From positions 1 to 9,585 of the forward strand of contig VGRU01000136.1 of the NCBI GenBank assembly GCA_016875255.1: a DNA stretch of 9,585 nucleotides. Direction: 5' to 3'. The notes under the pieces are model-generated. The model ran no database searches. It saw only the letters and a list, made by a program, of their open reading frames with translations, and had not been told where the DNA came from. Origin of the DNA: Deltaproteobacteria bacterium (GTDB lineage Bacteria; Desulfobacterota; BSN033; UBA1163). A program made the translations under genes and the position numbers. Shown piece by piece: positions 1 through 5,960 of the stretch. Position 1 is the first letter of the stretch, and each line of letters opens with the position of its first letter.

Positions 1-2
1 TT

Positions 3-335
3 GCCGGAAGCGAAAACCTGGGAAGGGAGATTAGCCACGCTTTTGCGGCAGACCTTCTCAGCGATGTCCTGGCCATTGCCAGAAGAGGGGCCGATGGCGC
101 CCTGCTCATTACCGGCAATATGACCCCCCAAGTGATCTATACGGCGGATGTGGTTGATCTGGGCGCCATCCTCTTTGTCCGGGGGAAAAGGCCAACCGAA
201 CCGATGATCGAGTTAGCCAATCAGATTCAAATTCCCCTTCTGATGACTTCCTATATCATGTTTGAAACCTGTGGACGTTTATACCGCCAGGGATTGAAAG
301 GATGCGTGGAAAAAGCCGGGGATGGAGCAGACTGA
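3..335 (+). CDS. DRTGG-domain protein, C-terminal part (5' truncated by window)
   Basis: The reading frame is open from the first bases of the window to a TGA at 333-335, so the true start lies upstream. The visible 110 residues match the DRTGG fold: AFAADLLSDVLA near the beginning, then ITGNMTPQVIYTA, a central hydrophobic strand (ILFVRGKRP), and MFETCGRLYRQGL near the end. It is a diverged paralogue of the DRTGG protein at 870-1220, sharing the DLLSDV and GRLY blocks. DRTGG domains are known in proteins of uncertain function, sometimes with CBS domains, and often sit beside GHKL ATPases and PHP proteins in hydrogenase or NADH-dehydrogenase clusters. A ligand-sensing role is inference. The stop codon falls inside the left dyad at 332-347. 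Whether an N-terminal P-loop or CBS domain exists cannot be seen here. Confidence 0.75.
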   Translation, partial: AGSENLGREISHAFAADLLSDVLAIARRGADGALLITGNMTPQVIYTADVVDLGAILFVRGKRPTEPMIELANQIQIPLLMTSYIMFETCGRLYRQGLKGCVEKAGDGAD

Positions 336-347
336 GTGGTGCACCAC
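336..347. promoter_or_regulatory. Perfect 12-bp dyad, operator-like
   Basis: GTGGTGCACCAC is a perfect palindrome directly after the TGA of the upstream DRTGG gene. A near copy, read on the opposite strand, lies at 429-440 (GTGGTGTACCCC). The TGGT..ACCA half-sites resemble operators of GntR/FadR-type regulators, although the two-base centre is shorter than the FadR consensus. There is no T-run after it, so it is not a typical terminator. No matching regulator gene is in the window. Confidence 0.35.
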
Positions 348-375
348 AGAAATAACGCTATATTTCAAAGAGCAC

Positions 376-403
376 TTGGATAGCTTATTTTGCTGTAAAT
401 AAT
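376..403 (+). promoter_or_regulatory. Possible sigma-70-type promoter before the signalling block
   Basis: In the AT-rich spacer 348-426, TTGGAT (376-381) is followed after 16 nt by AATAAT (398-403). This is a fair but not strong -35/-10 pair about 25 nt before the ATG at 427. It lies between the two dyads at 336-347 and 429-440, as expected of a repressed promoter. AT-rich spacers give such matches by chance, so this is a weak call. Confidence 0.25.
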
Positions 404-426
404 CATTTTCAAACATAGTTCTATTT

Positions 427-873
427 ATGGGGTACACCACTGAGGAAAGGTATCCTTTCCACAACACATTTCGTATCGAAGGAGGCAATTTTACACATGC
501 CGGTTCGGTTTCGAGCCAGGTGAAAAGGATATTAAAAGAAGAGAGGTTCCCGAACAGCGTGATCCGCAGGGTTTCGATTGCCACATTTGAAGCGGAGATG
601 AATGTCATCTGTTATGCACATTGGGGAATCCTGACCTTGCTCGTATTTTCCGATTTCATAAAAGTGGCGATAGATGACGAAGGCCCTGGAATTCACGATG
701 TGGATCAGGCGATGACAGAAGGGTTTTCCACCGCGAGCGATAAGATCCGGGAGCTCGGATTCGGGGCAGGCATGGGGTTATCGAATATCAAGAAGGTGAC
801 CGATGAGATGGTCCTGACCTCCGTGGTAAACCAGGGGACCCACCTCGAATTTATGGTTAAGGTTTTTTCATGA
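427..873 (+). CDS. GHKL-fold ATPase, anti-sigma-factor/RsbT-like serine kinase type
   Basis: This 148-residue protein is a stand-alone HATPase_c domain. The N-box is IATFEAEMN (residues 51-59; E55 and N59 for Mg/ATP), the G1 box is DDEGPGI (83-89), and the G2 box GFGAGMGLSNI spans 111-121. There is no phospho-accepting histidine domain or membrane segment, so it resembles RsbW/RsbT/SpoIIAB anti-sigma kinases rather than a sensor kinase. Proteins of this type recur next to DRTGG and PHP genes in hydrogenase and NADH-dehydrogenase clusters. The target is unknown. ATG 427 is the only normal start in the open frame, since a stop at 400-402 blocks upstream starts. It has no clear Shine-Dalgarno sequence and sits in the right-hand dyad. 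The stop overlaps the next start by ATGA, implying translational coupling. Confidence 0.8.
   Translation: MGYTTEERYPFHNTFRIEGGNFTHAGSVSSQVKRILKEERFPNSVIRRVSIATFEAEMNVICYAHWGILTLLVFSDFIKVAIDDEGPGIHDVDQAMTEGFSTASDKIRELGFGAGMGLSNIKKVTDEMVLTSVVNQGTHLEFMVKVFS
429..440. promoter_or_regulatory. Imperfect second dyad overlapping the ATPase start codon
   Basis: GGGGTACACCAC is the reverse-strand near copy of the palindrome at 336-347. Comparing 332-347 with the reverse complement of 429-444 gives 13 matches in 16. It begins on the last base of the ATG at 427. It could be a second operator site, or the right end of an inverted-repeat-bounded insertion of about 113 bp. Confidence 0.3.
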
Positions 874-1220
874 AAGTGGAAGATCTGGTTAAATTTTTTG
901 GGTTGGAAGTAAAGGCGGGGGACGGTCAGCTTCATCAGGAAGTGACCGGAGGGTATGTGGGCGATCTTCTCAGCGATGTCATCGCTCACAGCCTCAGAGG
1001 AAATGTCTGGGTCACCATTCAGACCCATCCCAATATCGTTGCCGTGGCCAGCATGAAAGAGTTGGCTGCCATTATTCTTGCAGGAGGACGGGAACCCGAT
1101 CCGGAAACCCTGAAAAAGGCAGAGGAGGAAGGAATCCCCGTCCTGATCTCTCTCCTTCCCGCCTTTGAACTGGTAGGAAGGCTTTATCAAGCAGGGGTCG
1201 CAGGGATCGTTTCATGCTAA
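870..1220 (+). CDS. DRTGG-domain protein
   Basis: This complete 116-residue protein consists of one DRTGG domain. Characteristic blocks are VTGGYVGDLLSDVIA (residues 25-39), NVWVTIQTHPNIVAVA (45-60), ELAAIILAGGREP (64-76), and a C-terminal IPVL..AFELVGRLYQAGV. It is a paralogue of the truncated protein at the window start. Two DRTGG genes flanking a GHKL ATPase is an arrangement seen elsewhere upstream of NADH-linked hydrogenase genes. The family has no firmly established biochemical role, and small-ligand binding is only inference. The start is the ATG in the ATGA overlap with the ATPase gene, and the end overlaps the PHP gene start (ATGCTAA). The gene is thus locked into one translation unit with its neighbours. 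Confidence 0.85.
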   Translation: MKVEDLVKFFGLEVKAGDGQLHQEVTGGYVGDLLSDVIAHSLRGNVWVTIQTHPNIVAVASMKELAAIILAGGREPDPETLKKAEEEGIPVLISLLPAFELVGRLYQAGVAGIVSC

Positions 1221-1954
1221 AGCGATTTCATGCTGACCTCCACATTCACTCCTGCCTTTCTCCCTGCGGGAGCGAAGAGATGAAACCGCAGGCTGTTGTG
1301 GACCGGGCTATGACCGTTGGACTGGACATGATCGCTATCTGTGATCACAATTCTGCAGAGAACCTCATTGCTTTTATCGAAGCCGGAAGAAAGAAAGGTC
1401 TCGCTGTTCTTCCGGGAATGGAGGTCGCCTCCAGAGAGGAAATCCATCTTCTTGCCCTTTTTAACCGCCCCGAAGACTGCCTGGCCCTCCAGGGCTGGGT
1501 TTATCAACACCTTCCCGGCAAGAACGAAGAGGACATCTTCGGTCCCCAGATTCTAATCAATGAGAAGTCCGAAACGATCGGACATAGCGATAAGATGCTG
1601 ATCGGAGCAACCCTCCTTTCATTCGAACAGATCGTTTCCTTTGTGGGGACCCTTCAGGGAGTCGCAATCGCCTCCCATATTGACCGGCAGGCCTTCAGTC
1701 TTCTGGGTCAATTAGGGTTTATCCCTGAAGGAGTTCAACTCGACGGGCTGGAGATTTCTTCCCGGACTTCGCTGGAAGAGGCCCGGAGCCGATTTCGTTC
1801 TTACCAAGATTATGCCTTTGTCCGTTTTTCGGATGCTCATTCTCTTGAGGAGATCGGAAAGGCATCCACTCAGTTTCTTCTCGAGGAGAGGACATCCGCT
1901 GAAATTAAAATGGCCCTCCATTCACAGGAAGGCCGCAGGATCGTGGAGAGTTAG
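1214..1954 (+). CDS. PHP-domain metal-dependent phosphoesterase
   Basis: This 246-residue protein has the polymerase-and-histidinol-phosphatase (PHP) fold and a full set of metal-ligand motifs: DLHIHS (H10, H12), CDHN (D44, H45), GMEV (E70), EIHLL (H78), ASHIDR (H155) and SDAHS (D207, H209). PHP proteins are trinuclear metal phosphoesterases. Related stand-alone forms hydrolyse nucleoside bisphosphates, oligoribonucleotide ends or phosphate esters, but the substrate cannot be named from sequence. The length is normal for the family and the active site looks intact, so it is probably an enzyme. The ATG overlaps the DRTGG stop by 7 nt. It may process the ligand sensed by the DRTGG proteins, which is inference only. 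Confidence 0.88.
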   Translation: MLKRFHADLHIHSCLSPCGSEEMKPQAVVDRAMTVGLDMIAICDHNSAENLIAFIEAGRKKGLAVLPGMEVASREEIHLLALFNRPEDCLALQGWVYQHLPGKNEEDIFGPQILINEKSETIGHSDKMLIGATLLSFEQIVSFVGTLQGVAIASHIDRQAFSLLGQLGFIPEGVQLDGLEISSRTSLEEARSRFRSYQDYAFVRFSDAHSLEEIGKASTQFLLEERTSAEIKMALHSQEGRRIVES

Positions 1955-1974
1955 GAGGCTGTTGGAGATTAAAT

Positions 1975-2523
1975 TTGGAAGATCTCTCTCTCCATATCCT
2001 CGATGTTGTAGAGAATGCCATCGCCGCAAAGGCCAGAAGGATTGAGATTTCAGTCCTGGAAGAAATTGAAGAAGATCGGTTGACGATAGAAATCAAAGAC
2101 GATGGGATCGGAATGGATGAAGAAGTCCGCCAAAAGGCTGCGGACCCTTTTTTCACCACCCGCACCTCGCGGAGGGTGGGATTAGGCCTTTCCTTTCTTG
2201 CACAGGCTGCCGAGGAGGCAGGGGGAAAACTGGAAATTGAATCCCGTCCGGGAGATGGAACAAAAGTGAAAGCTACTTTCCAATATGGACATATTGACCG
2301 TAAACCGCTGGGGAGTATGACTGAAACGATCGTCATGCTCTTTCTTGGAAATCCGGATGTCGATTTTCATTATATCCACGTGAAAGGAGAAAGATCCTAT
2401 ACCCTGAAAAGTGAATGGATGAGGGAGAAGTTTCATGGTCAAGCTTCTATGACTCCGGATGCCATTCAGTGGTTAAAAAAACATCTCCAGGAAGGATTGG
2501 AAGGGATAGGAGTAAAAGGATGA
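1975..2523 (+). CDS. GHKL-fold ATP-binding protein with family-specific C-terminal extension
   Basis: The 182-residue product starts with a histidine-kinase-like ATPase domain: N-box LDVVENAIAA (residues 9-18), G1 box DDGIGM (42-47), F-box DPFFTTR (58-63), and G2 box GLGLSFL (69-75). It lacks a dimerisation/phospho-histidine domain and membrane segments. The F-box makes it closer to sensor-kinase catalytic domains than the ATPase at 427-873. Residues from about 105 onward form an extension containing TETIVMLFLGNPDVDFHY, not part of the ATPase fold, which I do not recognise. The start is TTG 1975, chosen because GGAG lies about 8 nt upstream and the N-box needs these residues. The stop overlaps the NuoE-like ATG, tying this regulator to the redox genes. 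Confidence 0.8.
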   Translation: MEDLSLHILDVVENAIAAKARRIEISVLEEIEEDRLTIEIKDDGIGMDEEVRQKAADPFFTTRTSRRVGLGLSFLAQAAEEAGGKLEIESRPGDGTKVKATFQYGHIDRKPLGSMTETIVMLFLGNPDVDFHYIHVKGERSYTLKSEWMREKFHGQASMTPDAIQWLKKHLQEGLEGIGVKG

Positions 2524-2999
2524 GGTGGGCAGAAGAGATCTCCCGCGAAGAATGGGAAAGAATAGACCTGGTCATTGACAAATATAAAAGTCGGCATGGT
2601 GCCCTGATCCCGGTGCTCAAAGAGGTTCAGGACGTCTGCGGATATCTTCCTAAAAAAGTCCAGCACCGGATCGCCGACGGGCTTCATCTCCCCTCTTCCC
2701 AGATTTTTGGGGTCGTCTCTTTCTATGCCTTCTTTACAACCGTTCCAAGGGGGCGAAATATCATCCGGGTCTGTATGGGGACCGCCTGTTATGTGAGGGG
2801 ATCGAAAGAGATTCTGGACGCCCTCCGGAGGGAGTTGGGAGTGGATGTCGGAGGAATCACGAAGGATCGAAAGTTTTCACTCGAAGCCGTTCGCTGTGTG
2901 GGAGCCTGTGGCCTGGCCCCTGTGGTCGTGGTGGGTCAGGACACCCATGGCATGGTCACCCCGGGCAGGGCGGTTCAGATTTTGGGAAACTACACCTAA
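2520..2999 (+). CDS. nuoE: NuoE/HydC/HndA-like [2Fe-2S] thioredoxin-fold subunit
   Basis: This 159-residue protein belongs to the 24-kDa NADH-dehydrogenase subunit family. The helical N-terminus (GALIPVLKEVQDVCGYLP, residues 27-44) precedes the thioredoxin-like ferredoxin. The cluster ligands fit C85, C90, C126 and C130 in VCMGTACYVRG and CVGACGLAP, the C-x4-C...C-x3-C pattern. It should pass electrons between the flavin subunit and partner clusters of a cytoplasmic NADH-linked complex. The ATG at 2520 overlaps the preceding stop (ATGA) and has AGGAG about 7 nt upstream. Longer in-frame starts would run into the preceding gene and add residues unlike the family. Soluble hydrogenase complexes name the same protein HydC or HndA, and sequence alone does not separate these. 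Confidence 0.92.
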   Translation: MRWAEEISREEWERIDLVIDKYKSRHGALIPVLKEVQDVCGYLPKKVQHRIADGLHLPSSQIFGVVSFYAFFTTVPRGRNIIRVCMGTACYVRGSKEILDALRRELGVDVGGITKDRKFSLEAVRCVGACGLAPVVVVGQDTHGMVTPGRAVQILGNYT

Positions 3000-3194
3000 A
3001 CAAAAATAATTCAAATTGCATAGGTCTGTCATCCTGAACTCGTTGATTCACATTTGTTCATCACTTCGTGACAGGATCTCACCTGGAAGGAAAAAACGAG
3101 ATGCTGAACTAAATTCAGCATGACATTGTTTGTTCTAAAATGTTAGAGACAAATTCTCAGACTGAATCGCGTAAGTAACTAACAAGGTCGGACA
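3000..3194. other. Intergenic spacer carrying a hairpin-bounded repeat
   Basis: This 195-nt stretch between the NuoE-like and HndB-like genes has no credible reading frame. Its centre (about 3027-3125) is the repeat described separately. The rest is AT-rich and unremarkable. The HndB-like ATG at 3195 is preceded by AAGG at 3184-3187, a modest ribosome-binding site. Confidence 0.6.
3027..3125. repeat. Gene-less inverted-repeat element (MITE/REP-like)
   Basis: The left end reads TGTCATCCTGAACT and the right end, 3098-3125, closes with TTCAGCATGACA, so the outer ends are inverted copies of a TGTCAT.CTGAA motif. The right end folds into a perfect hairpin: stem ATGCTGAA (3101-3108) with TTCAGCAT (3114-3121) and a 5-nt loop. 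The left end can pair ATCCTG (3031-3036) with CAGGAT (3072-3077) around a longer interior. Apart from loop bases, the right end matches the right end of the nuclease-bearing cassette (5951-5978). It therefore looks like a coding-free relative of that element. Exact limits and any target duplication are unclear. Confidence 0.65.
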
Positions 3195-3578
3195 ATGACA
3201 AAGTTAACCCTTGAGGATTTGAAAAAAATTAAAGAGGAGGTGCGGTCCTCGACTCTTCTGAGGGAGGGAGGATTCCGGGCAAAGATCACCATCCATATGG
3301 GCACCTGCGGCATCGCCGCAGGCGCAAGAAAGCTGATGACAGCCGTCCTGAAAGAGGTCGAAGAGAAAAAGATCCAGGATGTGATGGTGACCACTTCCGG
3401 ATGCGCAGGGCTCTGCAGCCGGGAGCCCATGGCAACCGTGGAGATCCTTGGGAATCCTCCGGTCAAATATTGTGATCTCAACGAGGAGAAGATAAGGGAG
3501 ATCTTCCTCCAACATGTCGTCAATGGAGAGATCGTTGAGGCCTATGCCCTCGCCAGAGGAAGCGAATCCACCTATTAG
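3195..3578 (+). CDS. HndB-like (2Fe-2S) ferredoxin-domain protein
   Basis: This 127-residue thioredoxin-fold ferredoxin resembles HndB of NADP-reducing hydrogenase and the matching small subunit of related NADH-linked complexes. Key blocks are IHMGTCGIAAGARK (residues 33-46), TTSGCAGLCSREP (67-78) and PPVKYCDL (88-95). Cysteines are C38, C70, C74 and C93. The second cysteine of the usual first pair (C-x4-C) is absent, so C93 may be the fourth ligand, or the cluster may be atypical or missing. It sits between the NuoE- and NuoF-like genes, as in hnd operons. ATG 3195 is preceded by AAGG. It probably relays electrons within the complex, but a structural role is possible. Confidence 0.82.
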   Translation: MTKLTLEDLKKIKEEVRSSTLLREGGFRAKITIHMGTCGIAAGARKLMTAVLKEVEEKKIQDVMVTTSGCAGLCSREPMATVEILGNPPVKYCDLNEEKIREIFLQHVVNGEIVEAYALARGSESTY

Positions 3579-3797
3579 ATCGAAGGCAGAAGTTTCGTTT
3601 AAAGGTGACGATGCCCGTATCGTTAATAAAAGGTTACGTTTGTCGTTGTCGAAGTTCGTATAAAGATGCTGGATACTCGAACTTCTAACTTCGAGCTTCC
3701 TGCTTCGATACAAGCATCGTCAACCATAACCGATTGACGCTAACCAAAACGGGCTTCGTAACCGTAACCTTTGGTCAGAATAGGTAATAGATAAAGA
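3579..3797. repeat. Intergenic mosaic of short inverted repeats
   Basis: No credible gene lies in this 219-nt spacer. It contains several exact inverted pairs: GACGATGC (3607-3614) with GCATCGTC (3714-3721); AAAGGTTACG (3629-3638) with CGTAACCTTT (3763-3772); and GAAGTTCG (3651-3658) with CGAACTTC (3678-3685). There is also a small hairpin, ACGAT with ATCGT, around 3608-3622. The first two long-range pairs interleave rather than nest, so they cannot both form one simple hairpin. This looks like piled-up REP-type repeats rather than a single terminator. The NuoF-like gene after it has only a weak ribosome-binding site. Confidence 0.55.
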
Positions 3798-5585
3798 ATG
3801 AAAACCTACAGAACTCATCTTATGGTATGTGCCGGAACAGGCTGCGTGGCCTGCGGCTCCTTGCAGTTAAGGGAACGGCTTGCCGCCGAATTGGAGAGCC
3901 GAAACCTTTCGGATGAAGTGCAATTGGTCATCACGGGTTGTAATGGCTTCTGCGCCGAAGGTCCGATCATAGTGGTCTATCCCGAAGGAATCTTCTATAA
4001 AAAATTGACTCCGGAAGATGTCCCGTTTCTGGTCGAGGAACATTTTCTCAAAGGCCGCCCTGTCCAAAAGTTTTTATACACTGCGCCGTCCGCTAAGGAA
4101 AAAGTTCCGCTCATGAAGGACATCCCCTTTTTCCAGCACCAGGTATTGAGGGCGCTTCGAAATCGGGGCCTGATCGATGCGGAGAATATTAATGAATATA
4201 TTGCAAGGGACGGATATGCCGCTCTTCATAAAGTCCTCTCTTCGATGAAGCCCGAGGAGGTCATCGAAGAAGTCAAGCTTTCCGGGCTGAGGGGGCGCGG
4301 AGGCGCAGGGTTCCCGACCGGCAAAAAATGGGAGGAAGGAAGGCGTTATACCTCTTTTCCCAAATATGTCATCTGCAACGGGGATGAAGGCGATCCGGGC
4401 GCCTTCATGGATCGCTCCGTTCTGGAGGCCGATCCCCATGCGGTCCTCGAGGGGATGGTCATTTGCGGTTATGCCACCGGTTCACATCAAGGCTATATTT
4501 ATGTGAGAGCCGAGTATCCCCTTGCCATCCACAGGCTCAACATCGCCATTGAGCAGGCAAGAAATTATGGACTGTTAGGGCAGGATATCTTCGGTTCGGG
4601 TTTCGATTTCGATATCGGCATCTATCCGGGCGCAGGAGCCTTTGTCTGCGGGGAATCCACGGCTCTGATGTATTCCCTTGAGGGAAAGCGGGGAATGCCC
4701 AGGATCAAACCTCCCCGTTCAACCGAAGCAGGCCTCTGGGGACAGCCCACGGTCCTCAATAACGTTGAGACCTTTGCCAATGTCCCTTCCATTCTGTTGC
4801 ACGGAAGCTCATGGTTCGCCTCCATGGGCACCACGGGATCAAAGGGAACAAAAGTGTTTGCACTGACAGGCGCCGTGCAAAATGTGGGGCTGATCGAAGT
4901 CCCCATGGGAACCACCCTGCGAAAGATTGTCTTTGATATCGGAGGAGGAATTCCCGACAAACGGGAATATAAGGCGGTGCAGATCGGCGGACCTTCCGGG
5001 GCGTGCTTGCCCGCCCCTCTCCTCGATACGGAAGTGGACTTCGACTCTTTGGATGAGGCAGGAGCAATGATGGGCTCCGGCGGTCTCGTGGTCATGAATG
5101 ATATGACCTGCATGGTGGATACGGCCAGGTTTTTCACGGACTTCTCCGTTGACGAATCCTGTGGAAAGTGCGTTCCCTGCCGGATCGGAATGAAAGTCAT
5201 GCTCAATATTCTTCACCGGATTATCAAGGGCGAGGGAAGACTCGAGGATATCGACCACCTCGAACAGCTGGGACAACATATCAAGGATTCCTCCCATTGC
5301 GGTCTTGGGAAATCGGCTCCCAACCCTGTCCTTTCCACCATCCGTTATTTCCGGGAGGAATATGAAGCTCACATCATCGACAAACGGTGTCCATCTCTGG
5401 TCTGTGTGGATCTGGTTAAGTTTCAAGTCATTCCTGAAAAGTGCAAGATGTGCGGCCTCTGTAAAAAAGCCTGTCCCTCGGAGGCAGTCACCTGGGAGAA
5501 GAAGACGGCCGCAGTGATCGATCTGGAGAAATGTATCCGGTGTCGATCCTGCATCCAGGCCTGTAAGTTTTGGGCAATCGAATAG
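3798..5585 (+). CDS. nuoF: NuoF/HydB/HndC-like NADH-binding flavoprotein subunit
   Basis: This 595-residue NADH:FMN subunit has four parts. Residues 1-95 form a thioredoxin-like [2Fe-2S] domain (C11, C16, C48, C52). The NuoF core has the FMN loop GLRGRGGAGFPTGKKW (163-178), NGDEGDPGAFMDR (194-206) and GAGAFVCGESTAL (278-290), followed by an SLBB region. The [4Fe-4S] site uses C455, C458, C461 (SCGKCVPC) and C501 (SSHCGLG). The C-terminus carries two ferredoxin motifs, C549/C552/C555/C559 and C579/C582/C585/C589. The fused N- and C-terminal Fe-S domains are typical of soluble HydB/HndC proteins, not the shorter complex I NuoF. It should oxidise NADH, or reduce NAD in reverse, in the cytoplasm. 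ATG 3798 is the furthest upstream start, since a TAA lies at 3792-3794. Confidence 0.94.
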   Translation: MKTYRTHLMVCAGTGCVACGSLQLRERLAAELESRNLSDEVQLVITGCNGFCAEGPIIVVYPEGIFYKKLTPEDVPFLVEEHFLKGRPVQKFLYTAPSAKEKVPLMKDIPFFQHQVLRALRNRGLIDAENINEYIARDGYAALHKVLSSMKPEEVIEEVKLSGLRGRGGAGFPTGKKWEEGRRYTSFPKYVICNGDEGDPGAFMDRSVLEADPHAVLEGMVICGYATGSHQGYIYVRAEYPLAIHRLNIAIEQARNYGLLGQDIFGSGFDFDIGIYPGAGAFVCGESTALMYSLEGKRGMPRIKPPRSTEAGLWGQPTVLNNVETFANVPSILLHGSSWFASMGTTGSKGTKVFALTGAVQNVGLIEVPMGTTLRKIVFDIGGGIPDKREYKAVQIGGPSGACLPAPLLDTEVDFDSLDEAGAMMGSGGLVVMNDMTCMVDTARFFTDFSVDESCGKCVPCRIGMKVMLNILHRIIKGEGRLEDIDHLEQLGQHIKDSSHCGLGKSAPNPVLSTIRYFREEYEAHIIDKRCPSLVCVDLVKFQVIPEKCKMCGLCKKACPSEAVTWEKKTAAVIDLEKCIRCRSCIQACKFWAIE

Positions 5586-5594
5586 ACATTTATT

Positions 5595-5621
5595 TGTCAC
5601 CCTGAACTTGTTTCAGGGTCT
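5595..5621 (+). repeat. Left terminal hairpin of nuclease cassette
   Basis: The stem is ACCCTGAA (5599-5606) with TTCAGGGT (5612-5619), and the loop CTTGT is the reverse complement of the right-end loop. It differs from the reverse complement of the right end at four positions, which form two base pairs of the stem. The site begins 10 nt after the NuoF-like stop. It has no following T-run, so it is a poor terminator candidate. Confidence 0.75.
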
Positions 5622-5648
5622 ATTCAGTGATTTGAATGCAATTTTCAA

Positions 5649-5960
5649 ATGAGTAAAGGAACAACACAGTATTATGTCTATATTCTTACAAACAAGAATA
5701 ACAACGTTTTGTATATTGGAGTAATAAACGATCTTGAACGTAGAGCATTCGAACACAAAAATAAGTTGGTTGAAGGTTTTACTAAGAAATATAACCTTAA
5801 TAAACTGATTTATTACGAAATAACAGAAGATATTAGCAGTGCAATAGAAAGGGAAAAACAATTGAAGAATTGGCACAGGGATTGGAAGATCAACCTGACA
5901 AAGAGTTTCAACCCTATGTGGAAGGATTTGGGTGAAGATTTTCAAAATGGGAGATGCTGA
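5649..5960 (+). CDS. Small GIY-YIG-family endonuclease
   Basis: This 103-residue protein is a stand-alone GIY-YIG domain. The N-terminal strand YYVYILTNKNNNVLYIG (residues 8-24) holds the GIY-equivalent and YIG motifs. NDLERR (27-32) supplies the conserved arginine, REKQLKNW (68-75) the metal-binding glutamate (E69), and NPMWKDL (88-94) the C-terminal asparagine motif. All expected catalytic residues seem present, so it is probably active. Single-domain proteins like this are often annotated as excinuclease-related, but this one lacks the rest of UvrC. Its composition is clearly AT-richer (about one third G+C by eye) than flanking genes. The TGA stop lies inside the right terminal hairpin, so the C-terminal residues NGRC come from or abut the repeat. 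ATG 5649 lies about 28 nt after the left hairpin with a poor ribosome-binding site. Confidence 0.9.
   Translation: MSKGTTQYYVYILTNKNNNVLYIGVINDLERRAFEHKNKLVEGFTKKYNLNKLIYYEITEDISSAIEREKQLKNWHRDWKINLTKSFNPMWKDLGEDFQNGRC

Noticed and set aside
376..395. Sigma-54 promoter (GG/GC pair) before the first ATPase.
   Set aside because: The GG at 378-379 and GC at 392-393 are 12 nt apart instead of the required 10.
3204..3713. Antisense open frame across the HndB-like gene and the following spacer.
   Set aside because: It mirrors a real gene and then runs into repeat sequence. No domain or ribosome-binding site supports it.
3000..3797. CRISPR array, because of clustered repeats.
   Set aside because: The repeats are inverted, unequal and unevenly spaced, with no regular direct repeat and spacer pattern and no cas genes.
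4839..5600. Long antisense open frame (about 253 codons) opposite the NuoF-like gene.
   Set aside because: It lies wholly over a strongly supported gene, has no recognisable domain, and is a codon-bias shadow.
5599..5619. Rho-independent terminator after the NuoF-like gene.
   Set aside because: The stem is good but no T-run follows, and the same hairpin recurs as inverted ends of the cassette.
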